From: Coprinellus micaceus
Taxonomy: Eukaryota; Basidiomycota; Agaricomycetes; Agaricales; Psathyrellaceae
Reading direction: 5' to 3'
Length of the DNA stretch: 64,000 nucleotides
NCBI GenBank assembly: GCA_951394405.1
Contig: OX596346.1
Coordinates: forward strand, 992,001 to 1,056,000
Position 1 is the first letter of the stretch; each line of letters starts with the position of its first letter. Below, one piece after another: positions 32,797 to 43,930 of this stretch. The translations under genes and the position numbers were made by a program. The notes under the pieces are model-generated. The model saw only the letters and a program-made list of their open reading frames with translations. It was not told where the DNA came from and made no database searches.

Positions 32797-35700
32797 ATGG
32801 ACTCTACCACTACGGCCTCACCCATCATGCTCACGGCTTACACTGTGCAGCAGTGGAAGTTCACTGTCGAGAACAAGGCCTTCGACCTCAACGCCTACGG
32901 CATCCTCACTGGGGAAGAGAAAAAACCTGGGAGCAATGCCGACGACAAGGTCAAGTCCGACTATGCCAGTCGCCGCTCCAAGCTCATCGGGTACGTCCGG
33001 TCTACTCTCGACCACTCCCAACTCGAGACCATCCTCTCTGGCATCCAAGTCACCGACATCGCTGCTATCTGGGAGAAGCTCTTGGAAACCTACCAGCCCA
33101 AGACTTCTGGCTCTCGTATCAGTGTCCTCCAGGAAATGATGGCACTTCGCATGAGGTCCTCGGGCTTCGAGAAGGAGACCTACTCCGACTTTGGATCGCG
33201 TTGCATGGCGCACGCCTCACGTCTCACCGCACTCCTCCTGCAAGGAGCAGAATACCTTGCAGAGACGACACGGTCCGTCACCATCTCCTCCCAAACGACA
33301 TCGGACGGAGCAACAACGACGATTCAATCCACCAGTCGAGGAGCATATGAACTCCTTACGCCCTCTGCTTTCGAGGAAGGATACACAGCTGCTCATCTTG
33401 CGCGCGATCTTGCAATCAGCATGATCCCCATTGGTCTTGGCAAGGATGACACCATCCTCCGCAATACGCTCAACCACATCTCCACTGGGGACGACAATCC
33501 CCTTGAAGTCCTCGATCACCTTCGCAAGGCCGACTCCCTCGCTCGCAACACTCAGCTTGCTGAGGGGACGTCCGCCGCTCTTCAGGTAGCTACAGCTGCC
33601 CCGAAGAAGAAGGCGAAGTACAGGTGCAAGGTCCACGGTTGGCAGAACACGCACGAGGACAAGGACTGCCGCGTCCAGAACTCCCAGAAGGCCAAGATCG
33701 CCGAGACACCTACCACAGCTGCGACTGCTGAGGAGAACGTCATGATGGCCACTGTTGCCCACATCGCAAGTCCCCTTATCCGTCGAGCTCGTAACAACCC
33801 CACTAATACTTCCTGGAACCCAGACTCAGGTGCAACCTCACATATGACACCCAATCGCAAGTGGATCCGTAACATGATTGCGGTGAAAATTGCTGTGTCT
33901 CTCGCCAACAACGAGATCGTCTGGGCTACAGGAAAGGGGGAAGTACGTTTCACGCCTCGTATACACGGAAAAGTTGGTCAGACTGTGATATTCAATGATG
34001 TACTATATGTTCCTGCACTTCGCAATAACCTATTCTCGATCCTCTCCGTTGTTAAGAAGAGCAAAATGCGTGTCGTAATTGAAGGAGACTCGCTTGACTT
34101 CTTCAAGAATGGCGAGCTACTCCTAACAGCTACCATCGACGGAACTGTTGGCTCTCTCAATGGGACAACGCTCGAAAACACGGAGACGGAGGCAGCCTAC
34201 ATCTCCAAGATCGAGAAGGAACTATTACATCAAAGGTTAGGGCACATTGGGAAGGATCGTCTGGAGACGCTTATGCGCCAAGACTTGGCCACTGGCATCC
34301 TGGTGAAGGAGGGCACGGAACTCAACGACACCTGCGAACACTGCATTGCAGGGAAGCAACATCGGGATCCATTCCCAAAGCTATCAGCGAATCGCTCAAC
34401 AGAGCTCCTTGGACGGATTCACTCGGACCTCCATGGACCCCTTGCTGTACAAACACCAATCGGCTATCGATACTGGATCACATTCATTGATGACCACTCA
34501 CGGTTCAAGGAGGTCACCCTCCTGAAACACAAGAGTGACGCATTCCAAGCCTTCAAAGACTTTGTTGCCAAGAGTGAGCGAAAGCTTGGCACAAAGGTCA
34601 AGGAACTTCGTGATGATAAAGGGGGGGAATACATGGGGAACGACTTCATTCAATGGTGCAAGGGACTTGGGATCGCACGACAACACACAGTTAAAGCCAC
34701 ACCTCAACAGAACGGTGTCAGCGAACGACTCAATCGCACACTGACTGAAGGGGTCATTGCCATGCTCAACCAAGCACGCCTTCCCATGATGTTCTGGGGT
34801 GCAGCTGTACTCTATTACACAGACATCCTGAATGCGACCCCATCCTCTACATTATCAAATACTACCTCCTATGAAGTCTGGCATAAAGCAAAGCCCGATC
34901 TGTCCATGCACCGAGTATTCGGCTGCCGTGTATACGTCCATGTATCGCGCAAGGACCGCAAGAACCTCCAATCACACACAGAGCCTTGTGTCTTTATTGG
35001 CTTTGAACCAGGCTACAAAGGCTGGAAATGCTACAATCCAGTGACGAAGAAGATCACCATATCCCGGGATGTTATCTTCGCTGAAAGCACCTTCCCTGGT
35101 CTCTCGACCGTAGGGAACGAACAGGCATACACGCCTATAGGCATTAGGGACATCTGGCCAGACGCCGATCTCGAACCGGAGAATCCACCTCTTGCACCAC
35201 CTCATGCTCCCATCGCGCCACCACCGCCTCCCCATGACCATCCAGATGATGGATCAGACGAGAGCGACAATGATGACGATGGAGACCAAGCAGCACCTCG
35301 GACTCCCGAGCAACCTCCTAAAACTGAGCCTAAGACGCCAGCCACACAGCAACCGTCTGTCCATCCGTCAATTCCACCTACTCCTACGAAACGGGATCCC
35401 TCATCTACTCCCTCAACGAAACAGCTGCTACCAATACCTGCCTTGTTCCCAGGGCTCCCTGCACCAGCTGAGGATGGACCCATGTTCCCAGAACTACCTC
35501 CTCCAGCACCGGTCGCACCTCCAGCACCTGCCCAGAAACGCACCCGGCCACCTCCCCCTCCCCCTCGCGAATCAATCCCTCGCAAGGCGAAAGTTCCGAA
35601 AGCTCCACCGCTAGTAGCACAAAGCTCCCGGCCTGTACGGAAAACGGCAACGACCGTCAAGGACTACCAACTCGCAAGTGGAAAAGGGAGACGCGGTACA

Positions 35701-37623
35701 ATTCCAGTGGCCAGGCGTGAAGGGGGTGAACAGGTAGCAGATCGAGGGGGTGCACAGAGAAACAATCAGCTACCCGAAACAGAGGATGAGGATGAGGATG
35801 AAGACGATGATGAAGACGACGAACCTGTACAACCCATTGCAGCTGAGGACTTTGACCTTGACGACGAACCTGTAGACATGGAAGATGCACTACGTGCCAC
35901 CAGTATACTTGATTCTCTCATCAGTCTATACCACGTCCCCCTGGAAGAGACCCTGACTCTCGACCAAGGCATGGAAATGGCATTCTACATAGCACAGGAC
36001 AAAGCACTAGGAGCGGCTACACGCCGTCCAGGAGATGCGCCTCAGACACACTGGGAAGCCTTCGCAGGACCAGATGGTGAACACTGGCAGACCGCAGCAC
36101 AGGTTGAGATTGACGCTCTAACCACCAATGGCACTTGGGAACTAGTCGAACTACCAGAGGGACGAAAGGTTGTCGGATCACGATGGGTCTTCCTCATCAA
36201 ACGAAAGGCAGATGGCACAATTGACCGCTACAAGGCTCGACTTGTTGCCAAGGGATACTCCCAAATGCCTGGAGTAGACTACGATCAGACATGGGCACCT
36301 GCATCTCGTCTCACATCAATCCGCGCGATCTTCGCCCAAGCCGCCATGGAAGGACACTTCATCGAGACCATTGACGTCGACAATGCCTACCTCAACGGAA
36401 CAATCGAGGAGCAATACGAAGTCTACATGGAGCAAGCGCCAGGGTTTGAGATCAAGAATCCAGACTCAAAGGGACGGAGATGGGTGTGCCGGCTGAAGAA
36501 AGGTTTATATGGCTTGAAACAGAGCGGACGACTATGGTACCAAAAGCTAGCATCAGAACTTGAAGCGATCGGATTCACCCAAATAAAATCTGACCCAGCT
36601 ATCTATGTCTGGGAGATGGATGGGACCCGTATTGTTGTACCAGTCTTCGTTGACGACATCACCATAACCTCGAAAAGCCAAGAAAAGATCCAATGGCTCA
36701 AGGACTCCCTTGCCAAGGTCTTCAAGATCAAGGATCTCGGACCCACCTCGTACCTGCTTGGAATCAAGGTCGACTACGACCGCGAGAACCGAGTCATGCG
36801 CCTATCCCAGACTCAATACATCCTCGACATGCTTGCGCGATTCAAGATGGAGGACTGCTACCCAGTAGGAACTCCAATGGATCCAGGAAGCGGTGCTACT
36901 CTCACCAAGTACATTCCAAACAAGGCTGACGACGAGATGATGAAGAACGTCCCATACATGAATGCCATCGGCGCCCTGATATACCTTATGATTGCGACAC
37001 GCCCTGACATCGCCTACGCTGTTGCCAAACTAGCCCAATACAACTCCAACCCCGGACCTATGCATTGGAAAGCAGTCAAGCACCTATTCCGTTACCTCAA
37101 GGGAACCAAAGATCTGAAGCTCACCTATCGTAACAATGGTAGCAAGATGTCTTCGGAACTCTTCCAAGCATACAGTGACGCAGATCATGCTGGGTGCCTT
37201 GACACGCGACGATCCACATCTGGATTTGTCATTAAAATGGGATCAGGAGCAGTTAGTTGGTCGGCAAAGAAGCAATCAACGGTGGCAGACTCCTCAACAG
37301 AGGCAGAGTACGTCTCCGCGTCGAGCGCTGGAAGGGACATCATCTGGATGCGCACACTCCTGAAGGAACTTGGTCACGACGTCTCTACTCCCTCACCACT
37401 CATGGTCGACAACCAATCCGCACTCAAGGTTCTCCGGAACCCAGAACTCCACAGCCGAATGAAGCACATTGATATAAAGATGCATTGGATTCGGGATGCT
37501 ATCAAGCGAGGGGACATTACTGTTCACTTTTTATCTACTACCGATATGATCGCCGATATATTTACTAAACCTTTACCCAAACCTGCCGTTGAACGTCATC
37601 GACTCGCTCTTGGACTCGAGTAA
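32797..37623 (+). CDS. Copia Gag-Pol polyprotein, intact
   Basis: One exon of 1608 residues from the ATG at 32797 (the frame extends upstream but without an ATG). Order: Gag capsid region (residues 1 to about 260), a variant knuckle C-x2-H...H...C near 270-290, aspartic protease with DSGATSHMT near 343, integrase zinc region (HQRLGHIG...CEHC) near 477-520, integrase core D-D-E near 540, 605 and 641, a Pro-rich acidic linker, reverse transcriptase with the catalytic FVDD near 1284, and RNase H with YSDADHAG near 1458, STEAEY and a final FTKPLP. Protease-integrase-RT-RNase H order defines Ty1/copia. There is no frameshift between gag and pol. Confidence 0.95.
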   Translation: MDSTTTASPIMLTAYTVQQWKFTVENKAFDLNAYGILTGEEKKPGSNADDKVKSDYASRRSKLIGYVRSTLDHSQLETILSGIQVTDIAAIWEKLLETYQPKTSGSRISVLQEMMALRMRSSGFEKETYSDFGSRCMAHASRLTALLLQGAEYLAETTRSVTISSQTTSDGATTTIQSTSRGAYELLTPSAFEEGYTAAHLARDLAISMIPIGLGKDDTILRNTLNHISTGDDNPLEVLDHLRKADSLARNTQLAEGTSAALQVATAAPKKKAKYRCKVHGWQNTHEDKDCRVQNSQKAKIAETPTTAATAEENVMMATVAHIASPLIRRARNNPTNTSWNPDSGATSHMTPNRKWIRNMIAVKIAVSLANNEIVWATGKGEVRFTPRIHGKVGQTVIFNDVLYVPALRNNLFSILSVVKKSKMRVVIEGDSLDFFKNGELLLTATIDGTVGSLNGTTLENTETEAAYISKIEKELLHQRLGHIGKDRLETLMRQDLATGILVKEGTELNDTCEHCIAGKQHRDPFPKLSANRSTELLGRIHSDLHGPLAVQTPIGYRYWITFIDDHSRFKEVTLLKHKSDAFQAFKDFVAKSERKLGTKVKELRDDKGGEYMGNDFIQWCKGLGIARQHTVKATPQQNGVSERLNRTLTEGVIAMLNQARLPMMFWGAAVLYYTDILNATPSSTLSNTTSYEVWHKAKPDLSMHRVFGCRVYVHVSRKDRKNLQSHTEPCVFIGFEPGYKGWKCYNPVTKKITISRDVIFAESTFPGLSTVGNEQAYTPIGIRDIWPDADLEPENPPLAPPHAPIAPPPPPHDHPDDGSDESDNDDDGDQAAPRTPEQPPKTEPKTPATQQPSVHPSIPPTPTKRDPSSTPSTKQLLPIPALFPGLPAPAEDGPMFPELPPPAPVAPPAPAQKRTRPPPPPPRESIPRKAKVPKAPPLVAQSSRPVRKTATTVKDYQLASGKGRRGTIPVARREGGEQVADRGGAQRNNQLPETEDEDEDEDDDEDDEPVQPIAAEDFDLDDEPVDMEDALRATSILDSLISLYHVPLEETLTLDQGMEMAFYIAQDKALGAATRRPGDAPQTHWEAFAGPDGEHWQTAAQVEIDALTTNGTWELVELPEGRKVVGSRWVFLIKRKADGTIDRYKARLVAKGYSQMPGVDYDQTWAPASRLTSIRAIFAQAAMEGHFIETIDVDNAYLNGTIEEQYEVYMEQAPGFEIKNPDSKGRRWVCRLKKGLYGLKQSGRLWYQKLASELEAIGFTQIKSDPAIYVWEMDGTRIVVPVFVDDITITSKSQEKIQWLKDSLAKVFKIKDLGPTSYLLGIKVDYDRENRVMRLSQTQYILDMLARFKMEDCYPVGTPMDPGSGATLTKYIPNKADDEMMKNVPYMNAIGALIYLMIATRPDIAYAVAKLAQYNSNPGPMHWKAVKHLFRYLKGTKDLKLTYRNNGSKMSSELFQAYSDADHAGCLDTRRSTSGFVIKMGSGAVSWSAKKQSTVADSSTEAEYVSASSAGRDIIWMRTLLKELGHDVSTPSPLMVDNQSALKVLRNPELHSRMKHIDIKMHWIRDAIKRGDITVHFLSTTDMIADIFTKPLPKPAVERHRLALGLE

Positions 37624-37640
37624 ATACAGAGACATTACAT

Positions 37641-37650
37641 TGAGGGGGTG
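37641..37650 (+). other. Polypurine tract of the copia element
   Basis: The purine run tgagggggtg lies directly against the 3' LTR, where plus-strand DNA synthesis is primed. Confidence 0.8.
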
Positions 37651-38033
37651 TGTTGGAAGACAATGCTCATGTCAACTCTATCTCTACAAAGAATACCTCT
37701 ATTTCGAACGTTTTACTTATCTTCTATTGTTCTATAGAGAACAACAACCACCTTGTATTATTCCCATTATACTCGCACTTATTGTTCTCTTATCTCCACC
37801 TTATCTCCATTCACTGCTATTGTTCTCTACTTATGGAACGTCTATTGTTCCTTCCTATTGTTCCGCATATAGGTTATCTATTGTTCTCCACAGTATATAG
37901 TCCACACTGTAAGTGGGTGAGTCCCCATCGAACTCTCCCCACTTACAGGTGCGTATCTTGTATACCCTACTTACTTTCAATCTAACATCGAACTCTCCCC
38001 ACTTACAGTGGGTCATACTTGCATCGTTCTACA
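37651..38033 (+). repeat. 3' LTR of the copia element
   Basis: 383 bp, apparently identical to the 5' LTR. Its last base adjoins the ATGCC that forms the start of the TEA-domain coding sequence, so any outward promoter activity of this LTR would read straight into that gene. Confidence 0.95.
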
Positions 38034-38038
38034 ATGCC
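38034..38038. repeat. Right 5-bp target duplication (atgcc) of the copia element
   Basis: Exact copy of 31821-31825. The first three bases are the start codon of the TEA-domain gene. Confidence 0.93.
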
Positions 38039-40103
38039 CCCCTTCCGCTCTACGTTGAACTTGGCCCTTCCGCCTTCGTTTTCACCACCTAACCCCTCGT
38101 CTGCGTCATCTATGGTTACGTCTTTCTCGGTCGATGGGTTAGCATACCATCCCGATCCCGTCCAGATGGCTGTGGACCATGCCTGTCAACAGGCCGTTGG
38201 TCGCCGCTCCTGGAAGACCGTCGTTGGCACAAGAGATGTTGTGTGGCCTCCTGATGTGTGAGTAACTTCGCCGGTCTGCAGCATGGGCCTTATTAATTCC
38301 TGGGCTGTCTTTGCAGAGAGAGTTGTCTGATCAAAGGTACGTAGCGACCTTCTGAAGCGGCGATTATCCTCTAATTTTTGCTCCCTCAAACAGGTCTTAA
38401 AGCCTATGCCAAGGATGCTAGGTACACCCCCGTTCAGGGCGTCAGAGGAATGTCCTTCCCCAACAGGAACCATTTCATCGCCACTTACATCGAGGATAAC
38501 GCCAGCGTCACAAGGACTCACAGGCAGGTTGGCTCTCGGATACAGCAGATGAAAACTGTCTGCTCTGATACCGAGCGTACGCACTGTTTTTGTTCTCATA
38601 CCTAACCACTGTACTCATGTCCCGTTGGATCCAGTCATGTCGTTGCTCTGTAACGGCACGTTTGTGGATCAGGACACTACGGCGTCTCAGCATGAAGACA
38701 ATGATACGAAGCCATTCATTCCCAATGACGACTCGAAGCTAGCCATTCCCAACGACGACTCGAAGTCAGCCATTCCCAACGATGACTCGAAGCCAGCCAT
38801 TCCCAACGACGCCATTCCCCACGATGACCTGAAGCTGGTCATTCCCCATGATGACATGACGTCGTTGGTCGCCAGGATGACATCGTCCCCGGACCCGATT
38901 GTAATGCGCGACCTCCCACAAAATGCAACCCCAGACCAGACTGTTGGCATTACCGTTGCCTCTATCGAGCGCCCTTGCTCTCAACCCCGCAAGACGACCC
39001 GCACGCACGCCCGAGTTAGGATGAACCTTGACCACGGCTTCAGGAAGGATGATCTCTTCATAGTTTACCTGCTGCTCAGGTTGGGAGCCACGCCTGCACG
39101 GAATGTCAACCCGTCCCTCACGCTGAAGGAAACCACCTTCAAGTATCCCCTGCCACTTGAATTACCCCTCATTCAACCACCGTCTCCCTCTTTGCCTTCC
39201 GTCGGCAGGGCCGACCATCTGGCCGTCTACTCGAACAAGTTCAGGTTCGCGCTGGGGTGGGAGGTGAGCTCAAGGGTTGAAACCACCGTCTACAACAACT
39301 GTGATGTGTTACAATCTGGCTACACTCACTGTTTGGTGCCGGTGTCCTGGCCCAACAGCAGCCTAGATCCTCAAGTCTGGCAATACGACTGCGAAATTGC
39401 AGGTCATTACTGGGAGCTTGTGTGCCAGCAACAATGTGAGTTGCCTGCTATCATTTTACCCTCTCTTCCTGTATTCGTTGGGGCGTACATGCTAACTTGG
39501 GTGGGGCGTTCTACAGGTCTGCCCGACATTATGATCATGCAGTCTCTGGATCCTTTGCATACCGGATGCCAGGGGGCCAGTAGCAAGTACCGGAGAGTCT
39601 CCATTGTATACCACTTTGACCTGGACCTGCAGAACCAACCCATCCATCGCGGCCCATACACTCACACCGGTCGGCCTGTGTGTTCGTCTCCCAAGTCCAA
39701 CGTCCTCGAATCAGTCTTACAGTGGAAGTTAACGTCGTCTCCCCCGATTGACCACCCTGTTGGGCCAGGTATGTATCCATGGACCGGAAACTGCGACCAA
39801 GGTAAGCATTCACCTCGTCGAACGGCAACGCAGTGCTAACCGCCGACTGATCATTGCTGATAGGCGCAACTTATTACCCAGATATCTGGGCACCCACGAG
39901 CATCATGGCAACCGAGCCGCATCCAGAGCGTGGTACTACTTACACGATATTTGCTGGTGATGTTGAGATACGTCATGTGCACTGACACGCCTCTCCCTCC
40001 CGACCTCTGGTACTTATCTCTAGACGTATCGGTCGAATGCACTCATGATGTGGTTCGTTTGTTGTACTATAACCCTTTAAATCGTACTCCTTCCACACAT
40101 TAG
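38034..40103 (+). CDS. TEA/ATTS-domain transcription factor
   Basis: Exons 38034-38257, 38317-38336, 38394-38576, 38635-39435, 39517-39801, 39864-39956 and 40024-40103 join in phase to 561 residues. Residues of about 57-135 fit the TEA DNA-binding domain (family of TEF-1, Tec1 and AbaA): VVWPPDVESCLIKGLKAY forms helix 1, NRNHFIATYIED helix 2, and TRTHRQVGSRIQQMK the recognition helix. A nine-residue tandem repeat (IPNDDSKxA) follows, then a region like the C-terminal part of fungal TEA factors (FRFALGWEV, CEIAGHYWELVCQQ). TEA factors control development in fungi; the exact role here is unknown. The copia insertion leaves the ATG intact but removes the native leader. The 3' end is uncertain because coding-like sequence continues to about 40.77 kb. 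Confidence 0.8.
38705..38860 (+). repeat. In-frame 27-bp tandem repeat inside the TEA gene
   Basis: About six units encode I-P-N-D-D-S-K-x-A with drift in the last units (IPHDDLKLV, IPHDDM) and one shortened copy. Length 27 bp keeps the frame, so unit number can change without breaking the protein. Confidence 0.85.
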
Positions 40104-41614
40104 CTTACATGAGACAGCATAAGTGCCAGAGAGAACACCTCGAAGTCAACATGCCAGCCTCTCAACACTAGACCGCCCCAATCTGACCCCACGTCCGAAA
40201 GACCTCGATGTGCCCTTTCCCGATGACGTCTTCTCCCCATGCTACTTCAGGGTCGCCCTTGGGTCCCATGATCTCGCTTACGCTCGGTTGGCCCTTTGCG
40301 GGTTCGTATTTCATTTCCCTCTCGTCCTGCTGTTCCTCTTGATGACTCCCGAGCTTCCTGTGCTTATTGTTAACGCAGACAGAACGGGTACACCATTCCC
40401 GCACACGCAATCTCCGGCGACTAGGCCTCATCTGGGCACGATGGCGCTGGTAGTGGTTGACAGGATCGGGCTGCAACACACCATGGGCCTCTGGAAGCGC
40501 AGGTATCGACTTATAAAGCCCTGAGTACAACTGTCAATGTACGTCTTTATCGGAGGATGGCAGAAACATCCCTCTTGAAGATATGGACGTCCGTCCCGCG
40601 CCCCCGTCTACTCCTGTTCCCGACAACTACCTACACAATAACGTCGACAGCGGCATCGGTAGAATATCGATATCTACCTACCGCCTTCCAGCGCTTCGAC
40701 GATCGCCTGGCAATTGGCCTCCTCTTGGCACAACAGGCGTCGATGCATTGCGGACGTTGTATATTTGAGCGCATTGATCACGTACGGGTCTATGAGACCG
40801 GGATATTCAAGTGTCGTCCTGACCGCACCGAGCCGCAGGTGTGGGGCCCCAGTGTTAGAGCCTGTGTGTGTACCGCCGTAGTGTATACTAGAATTATGTA
40901 GGTTTCGTGGATGTACCTTCTCTACGTCCCCAGTCAGGCCCCATAGTGTAATGATGCAGTTCAACAGGGGCAAATTTGGTCACGCTTCAAGAGGCGGTGT
41001 CCAGGTTTGCCCGGTAGGGCCATTCTATAAGGCACTCCCCGTGAAGGCAAGGCCTATAATGGCCTCCCTGTCAGATTCCGGTGCACAAGTCATCTTTTTC
41101 AACATCCCGTTGTATTTTCTTGCACAGGGAATTTTGTCCACCCGAACCGAGGGTCGCTACGGCCCTTTGGTCGGACCGTCGGAGGTAGCGTCCATTTGCG
41201 TTTGAGATTTCCCCAGTCTGCACATTCACAGGTTCGTCAACCCTCGTTGGGCGGCTACCCCTTGAATGCTCCCCCATGACTCTACTCTGCTTCCTCGACA
41301 GGGGCTCATACTCAAGGAACGGGGACGGAATTTTAGGTGGAAGTGTGATAGAACAGAATGCGGACGCAGGCCGAGACAAAACGGTTGTGCCTACTAGTAT
41401 GTATGTAGGCAACGCTTATGTGCCAGGACGTTTGGTTCTATTGCTAGTGCGGAAGGGGTCCTGTTGAGCAAAATATTCATCAATTGCCGATGAAATGAAA
41501 ACTATGGAACAAGGAGGGGATCTGGATTGCAAATGGATCTTGAGACGCGAAATTGACCGTGCTTATTCTTCGGAACAAGAAGTAGAGACAATGATTAAAT
41601 CGAACCGCTCTCTC
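40104..41614 (+). other. Coding-like remnants downstream of the TEA gene, then intergenic
   Basis: Two stretches look coding on the plus strand: about 40160-40310 (PNLTPRPKDLDVPFPDD...) and about 40545-40768 (NIPLEDMDVRPAPPSTPVPD...). They may be further 3' exons of the TEA gene, joined by introns such as the one ending at 40379-40380, but I could not find one chain with correct phases. From about 40.8 to 41.6 kb I see no gene. Confidence 0.4.
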
Positions 41615-43219
41615 TCACCACCAGTCTTGGTCGCCCTCGAACCGTACCCGCTCCAGTTTGGGAAAGAGCTGCTCAATATAAATGGCAATGTCTTCTCTCC
41701 GCTCCTTTGCGAGCTCCGGGCGGTTTCCGGAATTTACGACTTCCAGCACCCTCAACGGGTGTGCATACCGAGAGCCATTGCTGTGATCGACTCCTGCAGT
41801 ACTATGGATGGTGTGTGCCCATTGTCCTCCTCCCGGCGGACTCTCAATGCCATCATCGTCGAATTGGAACATCAACTCTTCAAGTTTCGGGCACATATGA
41901 GCAATATTCTGGAGATATTCCAGTCCGGGGTATGTGCCCGGGGGTGACGCCGCGATTAGCTCTGAGCGGAACCTAAGGTATGTGAGGGAGCTGAGGTGAG
42001 GTAAGGAGCCCCGTATGACAGGCAGGAGCGATTCTGCCGCCCAGTTGGGAAGATGTGGCATGTATATGCGTTGCATGTTGGCATAGGACGAGAGGGCCCA
42101 AGGCGGGATGGGCTGTGTGGGGGGAGATGTCCCCAACGGCGCTGCTGGGTCTGGGTGGGAGGTGTCCTCACCGATAAAGGTAAGGCCCGAGTCAGATCCT
42201 CGAGGTCATGCCTGGCATTGGGTGCCAGCAGATATTTGGTGAGGGTGGAGTGAAGGGTTTGGAGGTTCGATGGCTCTGCGAGGCGTAGGTCAAGCGTGTG
42301 TAGCCGTGGTGCGTCCAGAGCGACCGAGATGGGGTGATGTGCATCCCCGGGGGCATAAATCTCAAGCATTCGGAGGCCCCATAGGCGCTCCGTGGCCTGA
42401 CTCGGACCCGATATGTCCGAGTCAATACTACTGGGTGGGACACCTGCCGGGTTTACCGTGCCAGGATCTTCTAGGCAAATGCAGAGGCTCTCCAAGCGAC
42501 GCATCCTACGTAGCAACGCCAAGTCCTCCCCTGCAACGTTCGAAGTCGGTTCTAACTTGAGCTTCACGAGAGTCCTCAGCTCGGATATGTGGGTGAATAG
42601 TTCTTTGCTAGCAGCGCCTTTGTACGTTAGATGCGTGAGCTGCGTGGGATTGAGGGGTGGTTCTGGGAGGTAATCAACAAAGGTTTCGTAGTTGTGCTTG
42701 ATCCTCAGCTTGAGCGTGGTGAGTGGTTTGAGAATAATCAATCGGAGGATCGATGGGGTTGACACTTGGGGGGTCAGAGCGAAACCCTATTTCCCCAAGA
42801 TTCGGGAACAAGGGATCGGGTCGCCCGGGGAGACGGATGAATTGTCTGAGCAGTGAACGACTGTCCTTCGACTCGTAGTCAAGTTCCGCGTGGATGAACT
42901 CGATATGACTGGCATAGAGCTTGAACCTCTGTCAGTCAGGCTTTGCGTCGGTGGCCTTGCCCAGTAGCCCCCATGTTAGATAGTACTCGGGGCCGATCTT
43001 GAGCAAATCACTCACCTCGGTTTCCCCGTTGAAGGATTCAAGGCATGGAATTAGCTTGATGGCTGGGAATATATACGGTAGGTCCCGCCACAGGAGGGGA
43101 AAGGCAGAGAGGAAGAATGACTTGTTGGTTCGGAGCAAGGGGCAGAACTCCCAGCTCCACAAAAGTTCGAACCATAGTTCTTCGAGTATAATTTGAAGAA
43201 TATCTGCGTTGTTGAAGAC
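41615..43219 (-). pseudogene. F-box/LRR gene with a one-base frameshift
   Basis: Exons 43219-43016 (5' end approximate), 42928-42172 and 42112-41615. The N-terminus (NNADILQIILEEL, then FPLLWRDLPYIFP) is a mushroom F-box type. Leucine-rich segments follow (LTTLKLRI, LTHLTYKG, LVKLKLEP, LESLCICLE, LHTLDLRL, LSSLTYLRF, LEELMFQFD, LERVRFEGD). Both flanking introns are phase 0, yet the middle exon is 757 bp, one more than a multiple of three. The frame switches near 42775-42790, where FPNLGEIGF must be followed by ALTPQVSTPSIL in another frame. This is a pseudogene or a sequence error. No start codon could be fixed. Confidence 0.65.
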
Positions 43220-43930
43220 ATCTTGGGCAAATGAATGGCTGGGTGACAGAGAATCTGCTCGAAAGGTAGGCTCTCAGCGCTCTCAACACTGATGAGGAAA
43301 ATAACGGTGAAAGGCCACAGGAAGACGAACCTTCGGTCATGACCCCGACACAGCCGTTTGAGATGCCACTATTGAGGGGCTGAATGCACGCGCACAGTGA
43401 CGAGTTGTAGAGGTGGTGGAAGTTAGGAGTAAGTTTGTCGTCTTCCGTCCGATCGCGCACGGCCCTTCGGCGTTCGGGCTGATGGTGACGGGATTTAGGC
43501 GCCCGAATTCGCGCTTATCGATCAGCATTAACTCGAACTCGCCAGCGCATACTCTTTGTCCCCATTGGATATGATCGTAAACACTCTATATGGTACAGAT
43601 GTGGTGGGTGGTCCGGAAGACATCCTACGCCCTACCCGGAGCGCTCCGGGAATATGAAGCGCCTAGTAACTGGAAGGTTGCCTATCTTTCAGCCATTAGT
43701 TTCGCCCCACTTTGTTTTACTGAGTAGTAACACACCTGTGGCGCGATCTGAGAAGCATCTTCCCGCTCCTTGGACCTTGGCAAAGGGATCGGACTACGCC
43801 CATCTCCTCGCATGCATGCTGTTAAGCGCCCATATTGGGGCGGTGCTGAAGTGTATATCGTTATTTGGTCGTTGTCAATGAGCAAACGGCCACCGAGCGG
43901 CCAAAGGCTGATTCTTCTGCACCCACCATC
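43220..43930. other. Intergenic between divergent genes
   Basis: Probably contains the start of the F-box gene and the promoter of the NACHT gene. Short minus-strand frames at 43337-43528 could hold its first exon but do not join convincingly. Confidence 0.35.

Larger units (their letters stand above)
31826..38033 (+). mobile_element. Full-length Ty1/copia LTR retrotransposon, 6208 bp
   Basis: Two 383-bp LTRs flank a single open gag-pol frame, with a primer-binding site, a polypurine tract and a 5-bp target duplication. The LTRs look identical base for base, and the polyprotein is open throughout, which points to a recent insertion. It has inserted at the start codon of the TEA-domain gene, in the same orientation. 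Confidence 0.96.
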
